From assembly GCA_002176905.1 (NCBI GenBank), contig MSYE01000088.1:1-35534 (forward strand): a stretch of DNA of 35,534 nt. Direction: 5' to 3'. Positions within the stretch are counted from its first letter, which is position 1. Each line of letters begins with the position of its first letter. The notes under the pieces are model-generated. The model did not search any database. It was not told the origin of the DNA and was given only the letters and a program-made list of their open reading frames with translations. Below are positions 7,811-16,427 of this stretch, one piece after another. Position numbers and translations under genes: made by a program. This stretch comes from a bacterium F11 (GTDB taxonomy: Bacteria; Elusimicrobiota; Elusimicrobia; F11).

Positions 7811-10800
7811 TTAGCGAGAGATAATTATCCTTTGAAATTTTTCTTCAACTGGCCCATCCAAATGAATCAAGTATATCCCTGATACACTTTTCTTTTCCTT
7901 TTTTCTTTTTCGTGTATCCCAGGTGGTTTTGTTGGGACCGGCTTCTTTGTATCCGGAATTCAATTCGGTTACCAATTGACTTCGTTGATCATAAATTTTG
8001 ATGGTTACTGATCCGGCGATTTTCATTTTGTATGTGATAATGGCAGTCTTGGCGCCATCGGGATGAAGGTAATTAAGAGAAAGGTCTTCAAAAGGATCTT
8101 CTTTTTGAGGTGCTGCGTTGATGGTTACTTTCACCGTGTCTGAGCTTGTGGCGCCATCATCATCAATAACCATCAAAAGCAAATCATGGTCTCCCACAAC
8201 AAGAGGAGGCAAATCAACAACAGCAAGAGGACTTCTGCTCAACTCTCTTACTGATAAGGGAGACTCCACTTTGAACCAAGTGTATTCAAGTATCGTCCCA
8301 TCCGGATCGTTGCTTTGGCTGGCATCCATTTGAATCCGTTCAAATCCATCTCCATCCGTATCTTCCACTGTTTTATTCGGGCCGGCTTCGGCAACAGGCA
8401 ATTGATTTTCTGGATTGCGAATGGTAATGGGAAAGGTCGCTGAAGCCGATGCCCATTTCACATCAAAGACCGTTAACGTCAAAATGTGATTCCCAATGGG
8501 GAGCGAGAGGGTTGCAGTGGCGATGGTGGTGCCGTTAATAGGGCCCAAGGTTTCTTCTTGCCATAAATATCGGAGTGGTTCCCCTTCTGGATCGTAGGAT
8601 TCACTGGCGTCAACAAAGAAAAGAGCCCCATCTGCTGCCTTGCTTTGGGTAACAACCTCGGTCGGAACAACTGCCCGCGCAACAGGGGGAAGATTCGCTG
8701 GTTCGGGTAATATGACAGTCACAGCAAACGTTATTGTTTGTGACGCATTCTCGATATCAAAAACCGTTAAAGAGAGTTGATGGGCACCAATGGGGAGTGT
8801 GAGCGAGGTAACAGCAGTCGTGGTATCAAGGAGAATCCCCAGCTCTTCATTTTCCCAAACAAATCGGAGGTTTCCCCCTTCAGGATCCTGACTTTGACTG
8901 GCATCCACAGGAACAAGGGCGTTTACTGCGTCACTGTTTTCTGCCACAACAAATGTTGGGACCGAGGCATTGGCTATGGGAGACTGATTTGCTGGAAGAA
9001 CAATATCTATATTATAGGAGGAGGTATCAGAAGCCTCTTCCACATCGTAAACGATCAATTTGAGTTGATGGGATCCAATAGGGAGTGTCAGGATTGGGGT
9101 GACTGTGGTGGTATCAAGGAGAACCCCCAAATTTTTTTCTTCCCAAACATACCGAAGAGCGGTTCCTTCTGGATCCTCACTTTGACTAGCATCAACCTGG
9201 AAATGGGCACTTGTTTCTTGCCGAGAGTTGGTTGTAACAAGAGAGGGAACTTCCGCTCGGCTGAGAGGTGGGAGATTTGCCGGGAGAGCGATATTAATAT
9301 CAAAGGAAACAGGTGAAGAAGCTCCTTCCACATCAAAAACAGTTAAGGAAAGACGATGGGATCCTATGGGGAGCGATAGCGTGGTGATGGCGGTGGTGGT
9401 ATCAAGAAGGACACCCAATTCAACTGTTTCCCAGACATACCGAAGGGCTTTCCCTTCCGGATCCTGGCTTTGGCTGGCATCAACCTGAAATGTTGCGCTT
9501 GTATCCTCTCGCGTGTTGGTTTTAACAAGAGACGGAACCTCTGCTTGACTGGTCGGAACTTGATTTGGTGGAAGAACGATATCGACATTAAAATGAATTG
9601 TGTTGGAGGCTCCCTCCACATCAAAAACAGTTAACGACAATTGATGAGAACCAATAGGGAGAGTAAGCGTGACCAGGGTTGTTGTTGTGTCAATTAAAAC
9701 GCCCAATCCTGTTTTTTCCCAAACAAATCGAAGTGTTTCTTCTTCCGGATCCCGACTGTTGCCAGCGTCAACTTGAAAAATGGCTTCCATGGCATCACGG
9801 TTCTCCGTCACAATTTGTTTGGGAACAGAAGCAATCGCAACAGGGGATTGATTGGCGGGACGATTGATGTTGATCCCAATAGAGATGGTATTCGAGGCCC
9901 CTTCAATATCAAAAACCGTAAGTGAGAGGGTATGAAATCCCACAGGCAAGGTTAAAGTGGTGATGGCTGTTGTTGTATCAAGAAGAATCCCCAGCTCTTC
10001 TTCTTCCCAAACAAATCGGAGGTTCTCCCCCTCGGGATCCTGACTTTGACTGGCATTGACTTGGAAGCTTGCAGTTGTGTCTTGCCGGGTGTTGGTCACC
10101 ACAACCGATGGAACTTCGGCTTGTGCCACTGGGGATTGATTGGGTGGAAGGATTACATAAATCTGAAAGGGAATTGTGTCAGAGGCTCCCTCCACGTCAA
10201 AAACAGTTAAGGTAAGTTCATGGGACCCAATCGGAAGTATCAGGTCGTTTATGGCGGTTGTTGTATCAAGGAGTACCCCCAGCTCACTTTCTTCCCAAAC
10301 AAATCGGATGGCACCTCCTTCCGGATCATGACTGTGGCTGGCATTAACAGGTACACGGACGTTCACCGCATCGCGGGAATCTGCCCTCATAATGGAGGGA
10401 ACAAGCGCATTGGCAACCGGTGGTTGATTGGGAGGTTGAACGATATCGATAGAAAAAGAGATGGTGTCAGAAGCTTCCTCGATATCGAAAACTGTTAAGG
10501 AAACAGAATGGTTTCCCGTTGGAAGTTGGATTTCTGAAAGGGCGGTGGTGGTATCCAACAAAATCCCAAGATTTTCTTCTTCCCAAACATAACGTAAGGC
10601 TTTTCCCTCAGGATCTTCGCTTGCATTGGCATCGACCGGGAAGCGGGCGCTGGTGTCTCCCCGCGTATCCGTCACAACAAGTGTGGGAACCTGAGCACGA
10701 GCAATAGGGGATTGGTTTGGTGGGAGGACAATATCAATGTCAGAAGAAATTGTATCCGAGGCCTCTTCGATATCAAACACAGTTAATGAAAGATGATGAG

Positions 10801-12208
10801 AACCAATGGGGAGAGATAATGTGGTGATGGCCGTTGTGGTGTCAAGAAGAACACCCAGAGCGGTTTCTTCCCAAAGGTACCGGAGCGGTTGCCCCTCGGG
10901 ATCCACGCTCTGAGAAGCATCCACCAAAACAGTAGCCGATTCCGCATATCGTTCATCCGCTGTAACAATTGTTGGAACAGTTGCTTCGGCGCGAGGAGGA
11001 TCGTTGGGTTTGGGAAAAACATTTACTCTCACCGATGTAACATTGGTGGACCAGAGATCGTCTCGCACCATTAAGCTGACAACATGAGTGGATCCCGCCA
11101 CAAAGGATTGAGTGAAAGATCCGACCCTGGGACCAAAATCCTCTTTTTGCAAGACACCATCAACACCCCAATAATAATCGATGATAACACCATCGTCGTC
11201 CCTGCTGTTGTTTCCATATAAAGTGATGGATTCAAATCCATCACCATCGTCTACAATATCGATTGATTCGCCGACATCGCCAAGGTCGGCCACGGGACTG
11301 GTATTGATGATGGGATTTCGCGGATAATAATGAGCAAAGATCGGCCCACCGGCATCGTTTTCGCTCATCACATAAATGTTGCCTGCGGGATCGACAGCAA
11401 TTCCTTCCGGTGAAGAAAGGCCCGTTCCTCCGATATAGATGTTGCCTGTTGGTTGGGATGGATTTCCAAAAAGGGAAATCCCTAAAATTCTTCTATTTTC
11501 ATCACTTAGGACAAGAAGGTCGTTTGGTGATATTCGCGGGAGATAGGCCAATCCTGAAATATCACCCAGGGGAATATCTTCCGCCGCAAAGGGAACGGTA
11601 ACACTGAATCCTTTTACGTGAAAGGCAATTTTATAAATCGCTTTGGGATTTTTTTCTTTGATAGCATAAAAAATGCCGGTTTTTGGAAGATACACCAACC
11701 CCTCAATCCCCTCTCGGGTTTCCCCTCCCCCCAATTCTGTTATGAGATAAGAAGGCCACATGTTTTTTTCGATTTCGGTCGTATCTTCATTTATATTAAG
11801 GATGACCAACCGGCCATCGTATTCATCGGCAATAGCAAAGGTTTCTCCGGACATCCAAGTGATGGCTTCGGGATAGATGAACCCTTGGGTTGGAATCCGC
11901 CTTTTCACGGTGACGCGGGTGGCATCCACTTCAAGTTCAAAAATGTCCGGGTTCTTTGAGTTCCCATTAACAACAAAGAAGGTTCGGGTGAGAGGGTTGT
12001 AGGTCATGCCAGAGGCTTCAAATTCCGGATAATCGGGGACAGACGAGGCAAATCCAAACCCATAGGTATGGCTCCCAATGTAGTTATCAATTGCGAAAAC
12101 AGGTAGGGGCCGAAAAAGCAGCATCACTCCTATAATGATTATAGATATTAGGAGAAATGGATTAAGGGAGAGGGGAATTGAGGATGAACCCTTGTTAGCC
12201 ATGTGCAT
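7811..12208 (-). CDS. Giant secreted protein: YjiK-like propeller, eleven PKD-like repeats, type IX-like sorting tail
   Basis: A 1465-residue protein; ATG at 12208 or 12202. Signal peptide at about 1-40 (LLISIIIIGVMLLF). Residues about 41-310 look like a SdiA-regulated/YjiK beta-propeller (EASGMTYNPLTRTFFVVN, PEAITWMSGE, an NHL-like SPEGIAVDPAGNIYVMSEND). Residues about 310-400 are a divergent PKD domain, about 403-1269 hold nine near-identical 96-residue PKD-like repeats (DPEG, LLDTTTA, LTVFD), and about 1269-1365 is another PKD domain with a calcium-loop-like DTDGDGFE. The last 85 residues (TYKMKIAGSVTIKIYDQRSQ, then SGIYLIHLDG and IIISR at the end) match the shape of FlgD-like/type IX C-terminal sorting domains. 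It is likely exported and displayed on the surface. It is the first gene of a unit with the PorV-like gene. Confidence 0.8.
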   Translation of the reverse strand: MHMANKGSSSIPLSLNPFLLISIIIIGVMLLFRPLPVFAIDNYIGSHTYGFGFASSVPDYPEFEASGMTYNPLTRTFFVVNGNSKNPDIFELEVDATRVTVKRRIPTQGFIYPEAITWMSGETFAIADEYDGRLVILNINEDTTEIEKNMWPSYLITELGGGETREGIEGLVYLPKTGIFYAIKEKNPKAIYKIAFHVKGFSVTVPFAAEDIPLGDISGLAYLPRISPNDLLVLSDENRRILGISLFGNPSQPTGNIYIGGTGLSSPEGIAVDPAGNIYVMSENDAGGPIFAHYYPRNPIINTSPVADLGDVGESIDIVDDGDGFESITLYGNNSRDDDGVIIDYYWGVDGVLQKEDFGPRVGSFTQSFVAGSTHVVSLMVRDDLWSTNVTSVRVNVFPKPNDPPRAEATVPTIVTADERYAESATVLVDASQSVDPEGQPLRYLWEETALGVLLDTTTAITTLSLPIGSHHLSLTVFDIEEASDTISSDIDIVLPPNQSPIARAQVPTLVVTDTRGDTSARFPVDANASEDPEGKALRYVWEEENLGILLDTTTALSEIQLPTGNHSVSLTVFDIEEASDTISFSIDIVQPPNQPPVANALVPSIMRADSRDAVNVRVPVNASHSHDPEGGAIRFVWEESELGVLLDTTTAINDLILPIGSHELTLTVFDVEGASDTIPFQIYVILPPNQSPVAQAEVPSVVVTNTRQDTTASFQVNASQSQDPEGENLRFVWEEEELGILLDTTTAITTLTLPVGFHTLSLTVFDIEGASNTISIGININRPANQSPVAIASVPKQIVTENRDAMEAIFQVDAGNSRDPEEETLRFVWEKTGLGVLIDTTTTLVTLTLPIGSHQLSLTVFDVEGASNTIHFNVDIVLPPNQVPTSQAEVPSLVKTNTREDTSATFQVDASQSQDPEGKALRYVWETVELGVLLDTTTAITTLSLPIGSHRLSLTVFDVEGASSPVSFDINIALPANLPPLSRAEVPSLVTTNSRQETSAHFQVDASQSEDPEGTALRYVWEEKNLGVLLDTTTVTPILTLPIGSHQLKLIVYDVEEASDTSSYNIDIVLPANQSPIANASVPTFVVAENSDAVNALVPVDASQSQDPEGGNLRFVWENEELGILLDTTTAVTSLTLPIGAHQLSLTVFDIENASQTITFAVTVILPEPANLPPVARAVVPTEVVTQSKAADGALFFVDASESYDPEGEPLRYLWQEETLGPINGTTIATATLSLPIGNHILTLTVFDVKWASASATFPITIRNPENQLPVAEAGPNKTVEDTDGDGFERIQMDASQSNDPDGTILEYTWFKVESPLSVRELSRSPLAVVDLPPLVVGDHDLLLMVIDDDGATSSDTVKVTINAAPQKEDPFEDLSLNYLHPDGAKTAIITYKMKIAGSVTIKIYDQRSQLVTELNSGYKEAGPNKTTWDTRKRKKEKKSVSGIYLIHLDGPVEEKFQRIIISR
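8400..11000 (-). repeat. Nine tandem repeats of about 288 bp encoding PKD-like modules
   Basis: Each unit codes for about 96 residues and is linked to the next by (L/I)PPNQ or LPANQ. On the plus strand the shared words GTATCAAGNAG, TCTTCCCAAAC and GGATC(C/T) recur in nearly every unit. Units differ mostly in their first third. The nucleotide similarity should permit recombination and copy-number change. Confidence 0.85.
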
Positions 12209-12226
12209 AGGATGAACCTAGTTTGT

Positions 12227-12264
12227 TTAAGATTGCATTAAGGACATCTTAAGATATGATTAAG
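12227..12264 (-). promoter_or_regulatory. Four CTTAA boxes at exact 11-bp spacing upstream of the PKD gene
   Basis: On the plus strand TTAAG begins at 12227, 12238, 12249 and 12260, so on the minus strand CTTAA repeats every 11 bp, ending 19 bp before the ATG at 12208. Direct repeats with one-turn spacing are the binding pattern of OmpR/PhoB-family regulators; the Pho boxes of cyanobacteria and Bacillus have related TTAA cores. Similar boxes precede the giant gene starting at 32693. No convincing -10 was found between this array and the start codon. Confidence 0.55.
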
Positions 12265-12434
12265 GACTTTATGAAATTTTGACCGACGTGGGAATAGGAA
12301 ATTGTCTCTGGGATAGAATGCAAATCGACTCTAAAAATCAATATATTTATGAATTGATCCTGTAGCCGAATAAGGCAATATCTCCCCCTCGTTGCTGAAA
12401 GCAGAAAAATGTAAGAAAATAGGCTCAAGACTGA

Positions 12435-12486
12435 TGTGGGTAGTGAGTAGTGAGAGGGAAAAATTCGCCCTTGGGCGAATTTTTCC
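12435..12486. repeat. GTAGTGAG simple repeat and perfect palindrome upstream of tRNA-Pro(CGG)
   Basis: A stretch of GTAGTGAGTAGTGAGAG (12440-12456) runs into a palindrome at 12457-12486 with 14-base arms (GGAAAAATTCGCCC and its complement) and the loop TT. The last base of the palindrome is the first base of the tRNA. A similar pairing of GTGAGT repeats and an AATTCGC palindrome precedes tRNA-Pro(GGG). Confidence 0.7.
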
Positions 12487-12559
12487 GGGGTGTAGCTCAG
12501 TTGGCTAGAGCGCTTCGTTCGGGACGAAGAGGTCGCTGGTTCAAGTCCAGTCACCCCGA
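12486..12559 (+). tRNA. tRNA-Pro (anticodon CGG)
   Basis: Cloverleaf: acceptor CGGGGTG with CACCCCG, D stem GCTC/GAGC, anticodon stem CTTCG/CGAAG with loop TTCGGGA (anticodon CGG), variable loop AGGTC, T stem GCTGG/CCAGT with loop TTCAAGT, discriminator A. CCA is not encoded. It reads CCG codons. Confidence 0.95.
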
Positions 12560-12583
12560 AGATTTTGCTTACGCAAAATCTTC
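12558..12583. repeat. Perfect palindrome at the 3' end of tRNA-Pro(CGG)
   Basis: Arms of 11 bases (GAAGATTTTGC and its complement) with loop TTAC. It includes the last two bases of the tRNA. It may serve as a terminator or as a processing signal, though no T run follows. Confidence 0.65.
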
Positions 12584-12667
12584 CCTCTATTTTCCAATGC
12601 TATTTTCTAGCGCTGCCCTATCGCAAAATTTACCCATAACAAATCCAAGCAAAAAGAAGGAGATTCC

Positions 12668-13615
12668 ATGGGCTCATTCGGCTACGGTATGAGGCAAAAC
12701 GACACGGCGTTGGATGCCATTGGGTTATTTCAAGAGAAAATCAATCGTGCCATTGAAAAGAAGGGAAATCTTAAAAAATTGTTTCACGACATCAAGCACA
12801 AATTTGATGACGATGCCCAAGCGGTACTCGGTGTTGCTGAAGAGTTCGTAGAAAACCACGTTAATATTAAAGCCGTAAAAACAAACCTCTTATCCATCAT
12901 TAAACAGGAATTGAAGCCGAATTCCCTTTCGGATTGGAAAATTCCCGCTAAGAGGAAGAGGACACTTCTAGCGTTTCGAAAACACCTTCTAAAAAATTTC
13001 CTAACAGAATCCAAACCGTCCTTGTACAACCTTTCCCATTCGACCGTGGGCCAAAAAGCAAAAATTCCCAGAGGTACATACCTTGAATTTCGTAACGGAT
13101 TGGCATCGGTGGATGTTCGTGGACGGTACGGATATATCAACAAGCAAAGACGGATCGTGATTCCTTTGATCTTTCAGTTCGGTATGCGCTTTGTCGATGG
13201 GGTCGCGGCAGTTAAAATGAAAAATCAATGGGGATTTATCAACACAAAAGGAGAGACCCTCGTTTCTCCTCGTTATTGGGATGCGATCCCCTGGATTAAG
13301 GAAACCTATATTGTGGGTATTCGTGAAAAGAAGAAAAAGAAATACGCGTTGGTGGATAGGAACGGCAAATTTGTTTCCCCCCTTCGCTTTGATGAGATTG
13401 ATCCCAGTACGCCCACTCGGGAGGCTCCGACAAAAGTCCAGATAGATGGGAAATGGGGATTTATGGACCAGAACTTTAAGATGGTTATCCCCCCTCGGTT
13501 TTCGAATTGCTCTTTCTTCGAGAGGGGGCAAGCCTGGGTTGAGATCCGTAAGAAGAAAAAACATATAACAGGAACCATTGATTTCAAAGGTCGATTCATA
13601 AAAGAGAAAACGTAA
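12668..13615 (+). CDS. WG-repeat protein
   Basis: A 315-residue protein without signal peptide or membrane helix. The first 130 residues are helical and charged and not recognised. From about 131 on, WG beta-repeats follow: GLASVDVRGRYGYINKQRRI, GVAAVKMKNQWGFINTKGE, a degenerate YALVDRNGKFVSPLRF, KVQIDGKWGFMDQNFKMVI and a final degenerate copy. WG repeats are found in many bacterial proteins of unknown role, often beside signalling or peptidoglycan genes. ATG is supported by AAGGAG seven to eight bases upstream. It is followed 20 bp later by a TPR gene in the same direction, so the pair is probably one unit. Function is not known. Confidence 0.85.
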   Translation: MGSFGYGMRQNDTALDAIGLFQEKINRAIEKKGNLKKLFHDIKHKFDDDAQAVLGVAEEFVENHVNIKAVKTNLLSIIKQELKPNSLSDWKIPAKRKRTLLAFRKHLLKNFLTESKPSLYNLSHSTVGQKAKIPRGTYLEFRNGLASVDVRGRYGYINKQRRIVIPLIFQFGMRFVDGVAAVKMKNQWGFINTKGETLVSPRYWDAIPWIKETYIVGIREKKKKKYALVDRNGKFVSPLRFDEIDPSTPTREAPTKVQIDGKWGFMDQNFKMVIPPRFSNCSFFERGQAWVEIRKKKKHITGTIDFKGRFIKEKT

Positions 13616-13635
13616 AAACACCCACACAAAAACCT

Positions 13636-14349
13636 ATGGAATCCTCCTTCATTCCCCCGAAAGACACCCCGGAGTTTTATAATTTCCAAGGCATTGCCCA
13701 TCAGATGGAGGGAGAGTACGCGGCGGCCGTCGCGCAATTCGATAAAGCCATTGAAATGAATCCCGGATATGTTGAAGCCTACAACAACCGTGGAGTGAAT
13801 CGTTTTAAATTGGGAGATGTCGATGAAGCTGAAGCCGATTTTTCAAAGGTGATTGAAATGGATCCCAATCATTTCGATGGACTTTATAACCGTGCCTTTT
13901 TATATAAAAAGACAGAAAGGTTGGATAAGGCCCTTCAGGATTTTTCAAAAGCAAGAGAAATCAGCCCCAATGAGCCACAGGCATATTATATGTTGGCCGA
14001 CACCCACTTTTTTATGAATGATTTTGATCGCGCCCTGGAGTGTATCAATCAGGCTATCTCTTTGAATCCGAAGAATGAAAATAAAAAGAATTGTTTCTAC
14101 TATTCTTTAAGAGGCGCTATAAACGAACAAAGGAAAGACTGGGAAAATGCTTTGGCTGATCTCAATAAATATATTGTTTTGGAACCATCTGATCCATGGG
14201 GGTATCAAATGAGAGGATATATCCACTTGGAAATGGGGAATTCCAAAAAAGGTTTAAAAGATTGTCAATCCGCTTTAAAACATGCCCCCCTAAACTGGCC
14301 CAATCGATCGGAAGTGGAAAATTGGATCAAAGATATTGAATCAGAATAA
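13636..14349 (+). CDS. Tetratricopeptide repeat protein
   Basis: A 237-residue soluble protein made almost entirely of TPR hairpins. At least five are visible: 14-46 (GIAHQMEGEYAAAVAQFDKA), 48-80 (NNRGVNRFKLGDVDEAEADF), 82-114 (YNRAFLYKKTERLDKALQDF), 116-148 (FFMNDFDRALECINQA) and 154-220 (KDWENALADLNKY and HLEMGNSKKGLKDC). It probably acts as a protein-binding scaffold, perhaps with the WG-repeat protein encoded 20 bp upstream. No catalytic domain is present. The ribosome binding site is weak. The stop is one base away from the end of the convergent acyltransferase gene, so no terminator separates the two. Confidence 0.9.
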   Translation: MESSFIPPKDTPEFYNFQGIAHQMEGEYAAAVAQFDKAIEMNPGYVEAYNNRGVNRFKLGDVDEAEADFSKVIEMDPNHFDGLYNRAFLYKKTERLDKALQDFSKAREISPNEPQAYYMLADTHFFMNDFDRALECINQAISLNPKNENKKNCFYYSLRGAINEQRKDWENALADLNKYIVLEPSDPWGYQMRGYIHLEMGNSKKGLKDCQSALKHAPLNWPNRSEVENWIKDIESE

Positions 14350-14350
14350 A

Positions 14351-15211
14351 TCAGGCCTTACTATCAAACTGACGAAAGCGATACCATTGGGTTGGATATT
14401 GCTGTAAGAACCGACCGTAGATATCGGCTACCTCTTGGACTGTCTTTTCAATACCTTTTCGGGACCTGTCGCGAGGATAAAGAGGGGATGCAAATTCGGC
14501 GCTGTAGGAACAAGGGCCCTTTCGAACAACGGTTCCGATAAGAATTGGTTTTCTCTCTTTGGCCGCCAACACCACTGGACCCTTGGGTAAGCGGATTTGA
14601 GATCCCAAAAGATCCACCCATGTGCCTTCTTCTCCAAAGGGATGATCCCCCACCATGGCAACAACATCTCCTCGTCTTAAGGCGGTGGTCACTTTAAGAG
14701 CTGCATTGTTCCCAACCGGAATAAAATTCACTCCCTTTGTGCGTCGACTTTCAAACACTTTCTTAAATTTTTTGTTTTGATAGGGTTGGTAAACAGCGCT
14801 AATGGGCCAACCCCATTCTCGCAAAACCCTTGCTCCGAATTCCCAATTGCCAAGGTGAAAGGTTAAAACCATAAATCCTTTTTCCTTGGCCCGAAGCATT
14901 TTAAGCATGTCTCCTTTCGACATATCCAGTTTGACGTCATCCGGAAAAAAGAAATCATGTAGTGTCAGGGCAAAATTTTGAAAGACTTGGTTTGTCATCT
15001 TTTTCAATTGTTTATCCGATACATTCAAAAATTGTTTCAAATTGTGCTTGGTTGTTTTTTTTTGAGAATGAGGAATGGATCCGTAAAAGGAACCCAAATT
15101 TTTGATCACTTGAAGACGGAGAGAAATCGGGAGCAGACGCGCAAAGAATGCCAAGATTTCAAAAACATATCCTCCCAGCGTTGTCCCCCAATCTTTCAAG
15201 CGATGTTTCAT
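14351..15211 (-). CDS. Lysophospholipid/lipid A acyltransferase family protein (LpxL/HtrB-like)
   Basis: A 286-residue inner-membrane enzyme. A hydrophobic N-terminal anchor lies at about 13-30. The catalytic motif HLGNWE at about 118-123 is the H-x4-D/E box of this family. Other family segments are ISAVYQPYQNKKF, GVNFIPVG and VVAMVGDHPFGEEGTWVDLLG, where ADQ is usual but GDH stands here. It is expected to transfer an acyl chain from acyl-ACP onto a sugar lipid. It overlaps the upstream glycosyltransferase gene by 4 bp (ATGA), so the two are translationally coupled, which suggests its acceptor is the glycolipid made by that enzyme rather than lipid A. Stop codon is TGA. Confidence 0.88.
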   Translation of the reverse strand: MKHRLKDWGTTLGGYVFEILAFFARLLPISLRLQVIKNLGSFYGSIPHSQKKTTKHNLKQFLNVSDKQLKKMTNQVFQNFALTLHDFFFPDDVKLDMSKGDMLKMLRAKEKGFMVLTFHLGNWEFGARVLREWGWPISAVYQPYQNKKFKKVFESRRTKGVNFIPVGNNAALKVTTALRRGDVVAMVGDHPFGEEGTWVDLLGSQIRLPKGPVVLAAKERKPILIGTVVRKGPCSYSAEFASPLYPRDRSRKGIEKTVQEVADIYGRFLQQYPTQWYRFRQFDSKA

Positions 15212-16332
15212 TGAGGGGGCACCATGTCGAGGATTCGCCTGGCGGATTCCCAGGCCGAGTGAGGTCGGGAAAGAGGTTGAATATTCTTTTGCATTTGAGC
15301 GTATTTACGAGGATGTTCCAATAAAGAGGTTAGGGTTCGAATGAGTTGTTCCGGTGTTCGTGCCAAAGTCGCTGCTCCATGTCGAATTAGAAACTGAACA
15401 TTGCGTTCTTCTTGGCCTGGTATGGGATTGGTTAAGATCATCGGAAGATGTTTGGCGAGGGCTTCCGATGATGTTAATCCTCCCGGCTTGGTGATGAGAA
15501 CATCGGCCACTGTCATCAGGGCCGCTGTATTTTTTACATATCCCATGATACGAATGTTCTTTGTGGCATTTTTGTGATTCAATCGATTAAAGAGACGACG
15601 ATTGTGGCCACAGATTACGAGAATCTGACCATCCAGATTTTTATTCTGCAACGAATCAACAATTTCTTCTAGGTATCCAATCCCGCGGCTTCCCCCCATG
15701 ATCAGAACGGTTTTTTTCTTAGCCCGAAGTCGGAATTTTCTCCGAATTTTTTTGGGATCCATCGTTTCTCCAAAATGAGGATGAATGGGAATACCCGTGA
15801 CACAAACTCGGTCCGAATCAATCCCACGGTGGATCAATTGCTCTTTGATGTCTTCATGCGCAACCAGGTACATATCCACTTCCGGGTGGCACCAATAGCG
15901 ATGAACACCAAAATCCGTGATGACACACACCAGAGGCACTTTTAGACGTCCCTTCTTTTTTTCAGCGGCCATGGCCGTGGCCGGGACTGCTTGGGTACAC
16001 ACTACAGCTTTGGGTTGATATTGGCGTAATATTTTTTGGGTTCGAAAAGAACCAAACAACGTGAGAAGACCTCGGGCATCACGCGTGAGGGTTTCAATGT
16101 CAGGATTGTCATAAAGGAAATCCCAAATTTTGGGAGCACGCTTGAGCATTTGAAGGTACATGCGGTTAAAAAAATGGCTTAAAAAGGGATAGGCATGACT
16201 GGCGGCATCAAGGCCCACACATTTGGACTGCGGATCAATGGTTGAGGCCACTTTCATTATGGCTTCCGCTGCTTTTTGATGGCCGGTATCTGGAACCATG
16301 TACATAAACAACAGACAATTTGAAGGGGTCAT
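15208..16332 (-). CDS. Diacylglycerol glycosyltransferase-like enzyme (MGDG synthase/UgtP type, GT28)
   Basis: A 374-residue GT-B glycosyltransferase. The N-terminal half matches MGDG-synthase-like domains: the loop DTGHQKAAEAI at the start, then PKAVVCTQAVPATAMAAEKK and VPLVCVITDFGVHRYWCHPEVD. The C-terminal half is GT28-like with VLIMGGSRGIGYLEEIV, the nucleotide-sugar region DVLITKPGGLTSSEALAKHL, and PIPGQEERN. It likely puts a hexose on diacylglycerol at the inner membrane. ATG at 16332 is chosen because the first beta strand (NCLLFMYMV) starts just after it; a TTG at 16350 is the alternative. Its last 4 bp overlap the acyltransferase gene. Confidence 0.88.
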   Translation of the reverse strand: MTPSNCLLFMYMVPDTGHQKAAEAIMKVASTIDPQSKCVGLDAASHAYPFLSHFFNRMYLQMLKRAPKIWDFLYDNPDIETLTRDARGLLTLFGSFRTQKILRQYQPKAVVCTQAVPATAMAAEKKKGRLKVPLVCVITDFGVHRYWCHPEVDMYLVAHEDIKEQLIHRGIDSDRVCVTGIPIHPHFGETMDPKKIRRKFRLRAKKKTVLIMGGSRGIGYLEEIVDSLQNKNLDGQILVICGHNRRLFNRLNHKNATKNIRIMGYVKNTAALMTVADVLITKPGGLTSSEALAKHLPMILTNPIPGQEERNVQFLIRHGAATLARTPEQLIRTLTSLLEHPRKYAQMQKNIQPLSRPHSAWESARRILDMVPPQ

Positions 16333-16427
16333 AATAAGATTAAAAACCAAATTTTGACGAATATTTTGATATAAAGCCGAATACTGAAATGATAGGAAAG
16401 TTCGTGGGATAAGAGGAGATTTTTCTG

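Noticed and set aside
8400..11000. Regular repeats that might be taken for a CRISPR array
   Set aside because: The period is about 288 bp, the repeats are coding throughout and there are no unique spacers.
12249..12554. Open frame on the minus strand reading MTGLEPATSSSRTKRS
   Set aside because: It is the antisense of tRNA-Pro(CGG), a well-known false protein in databases.
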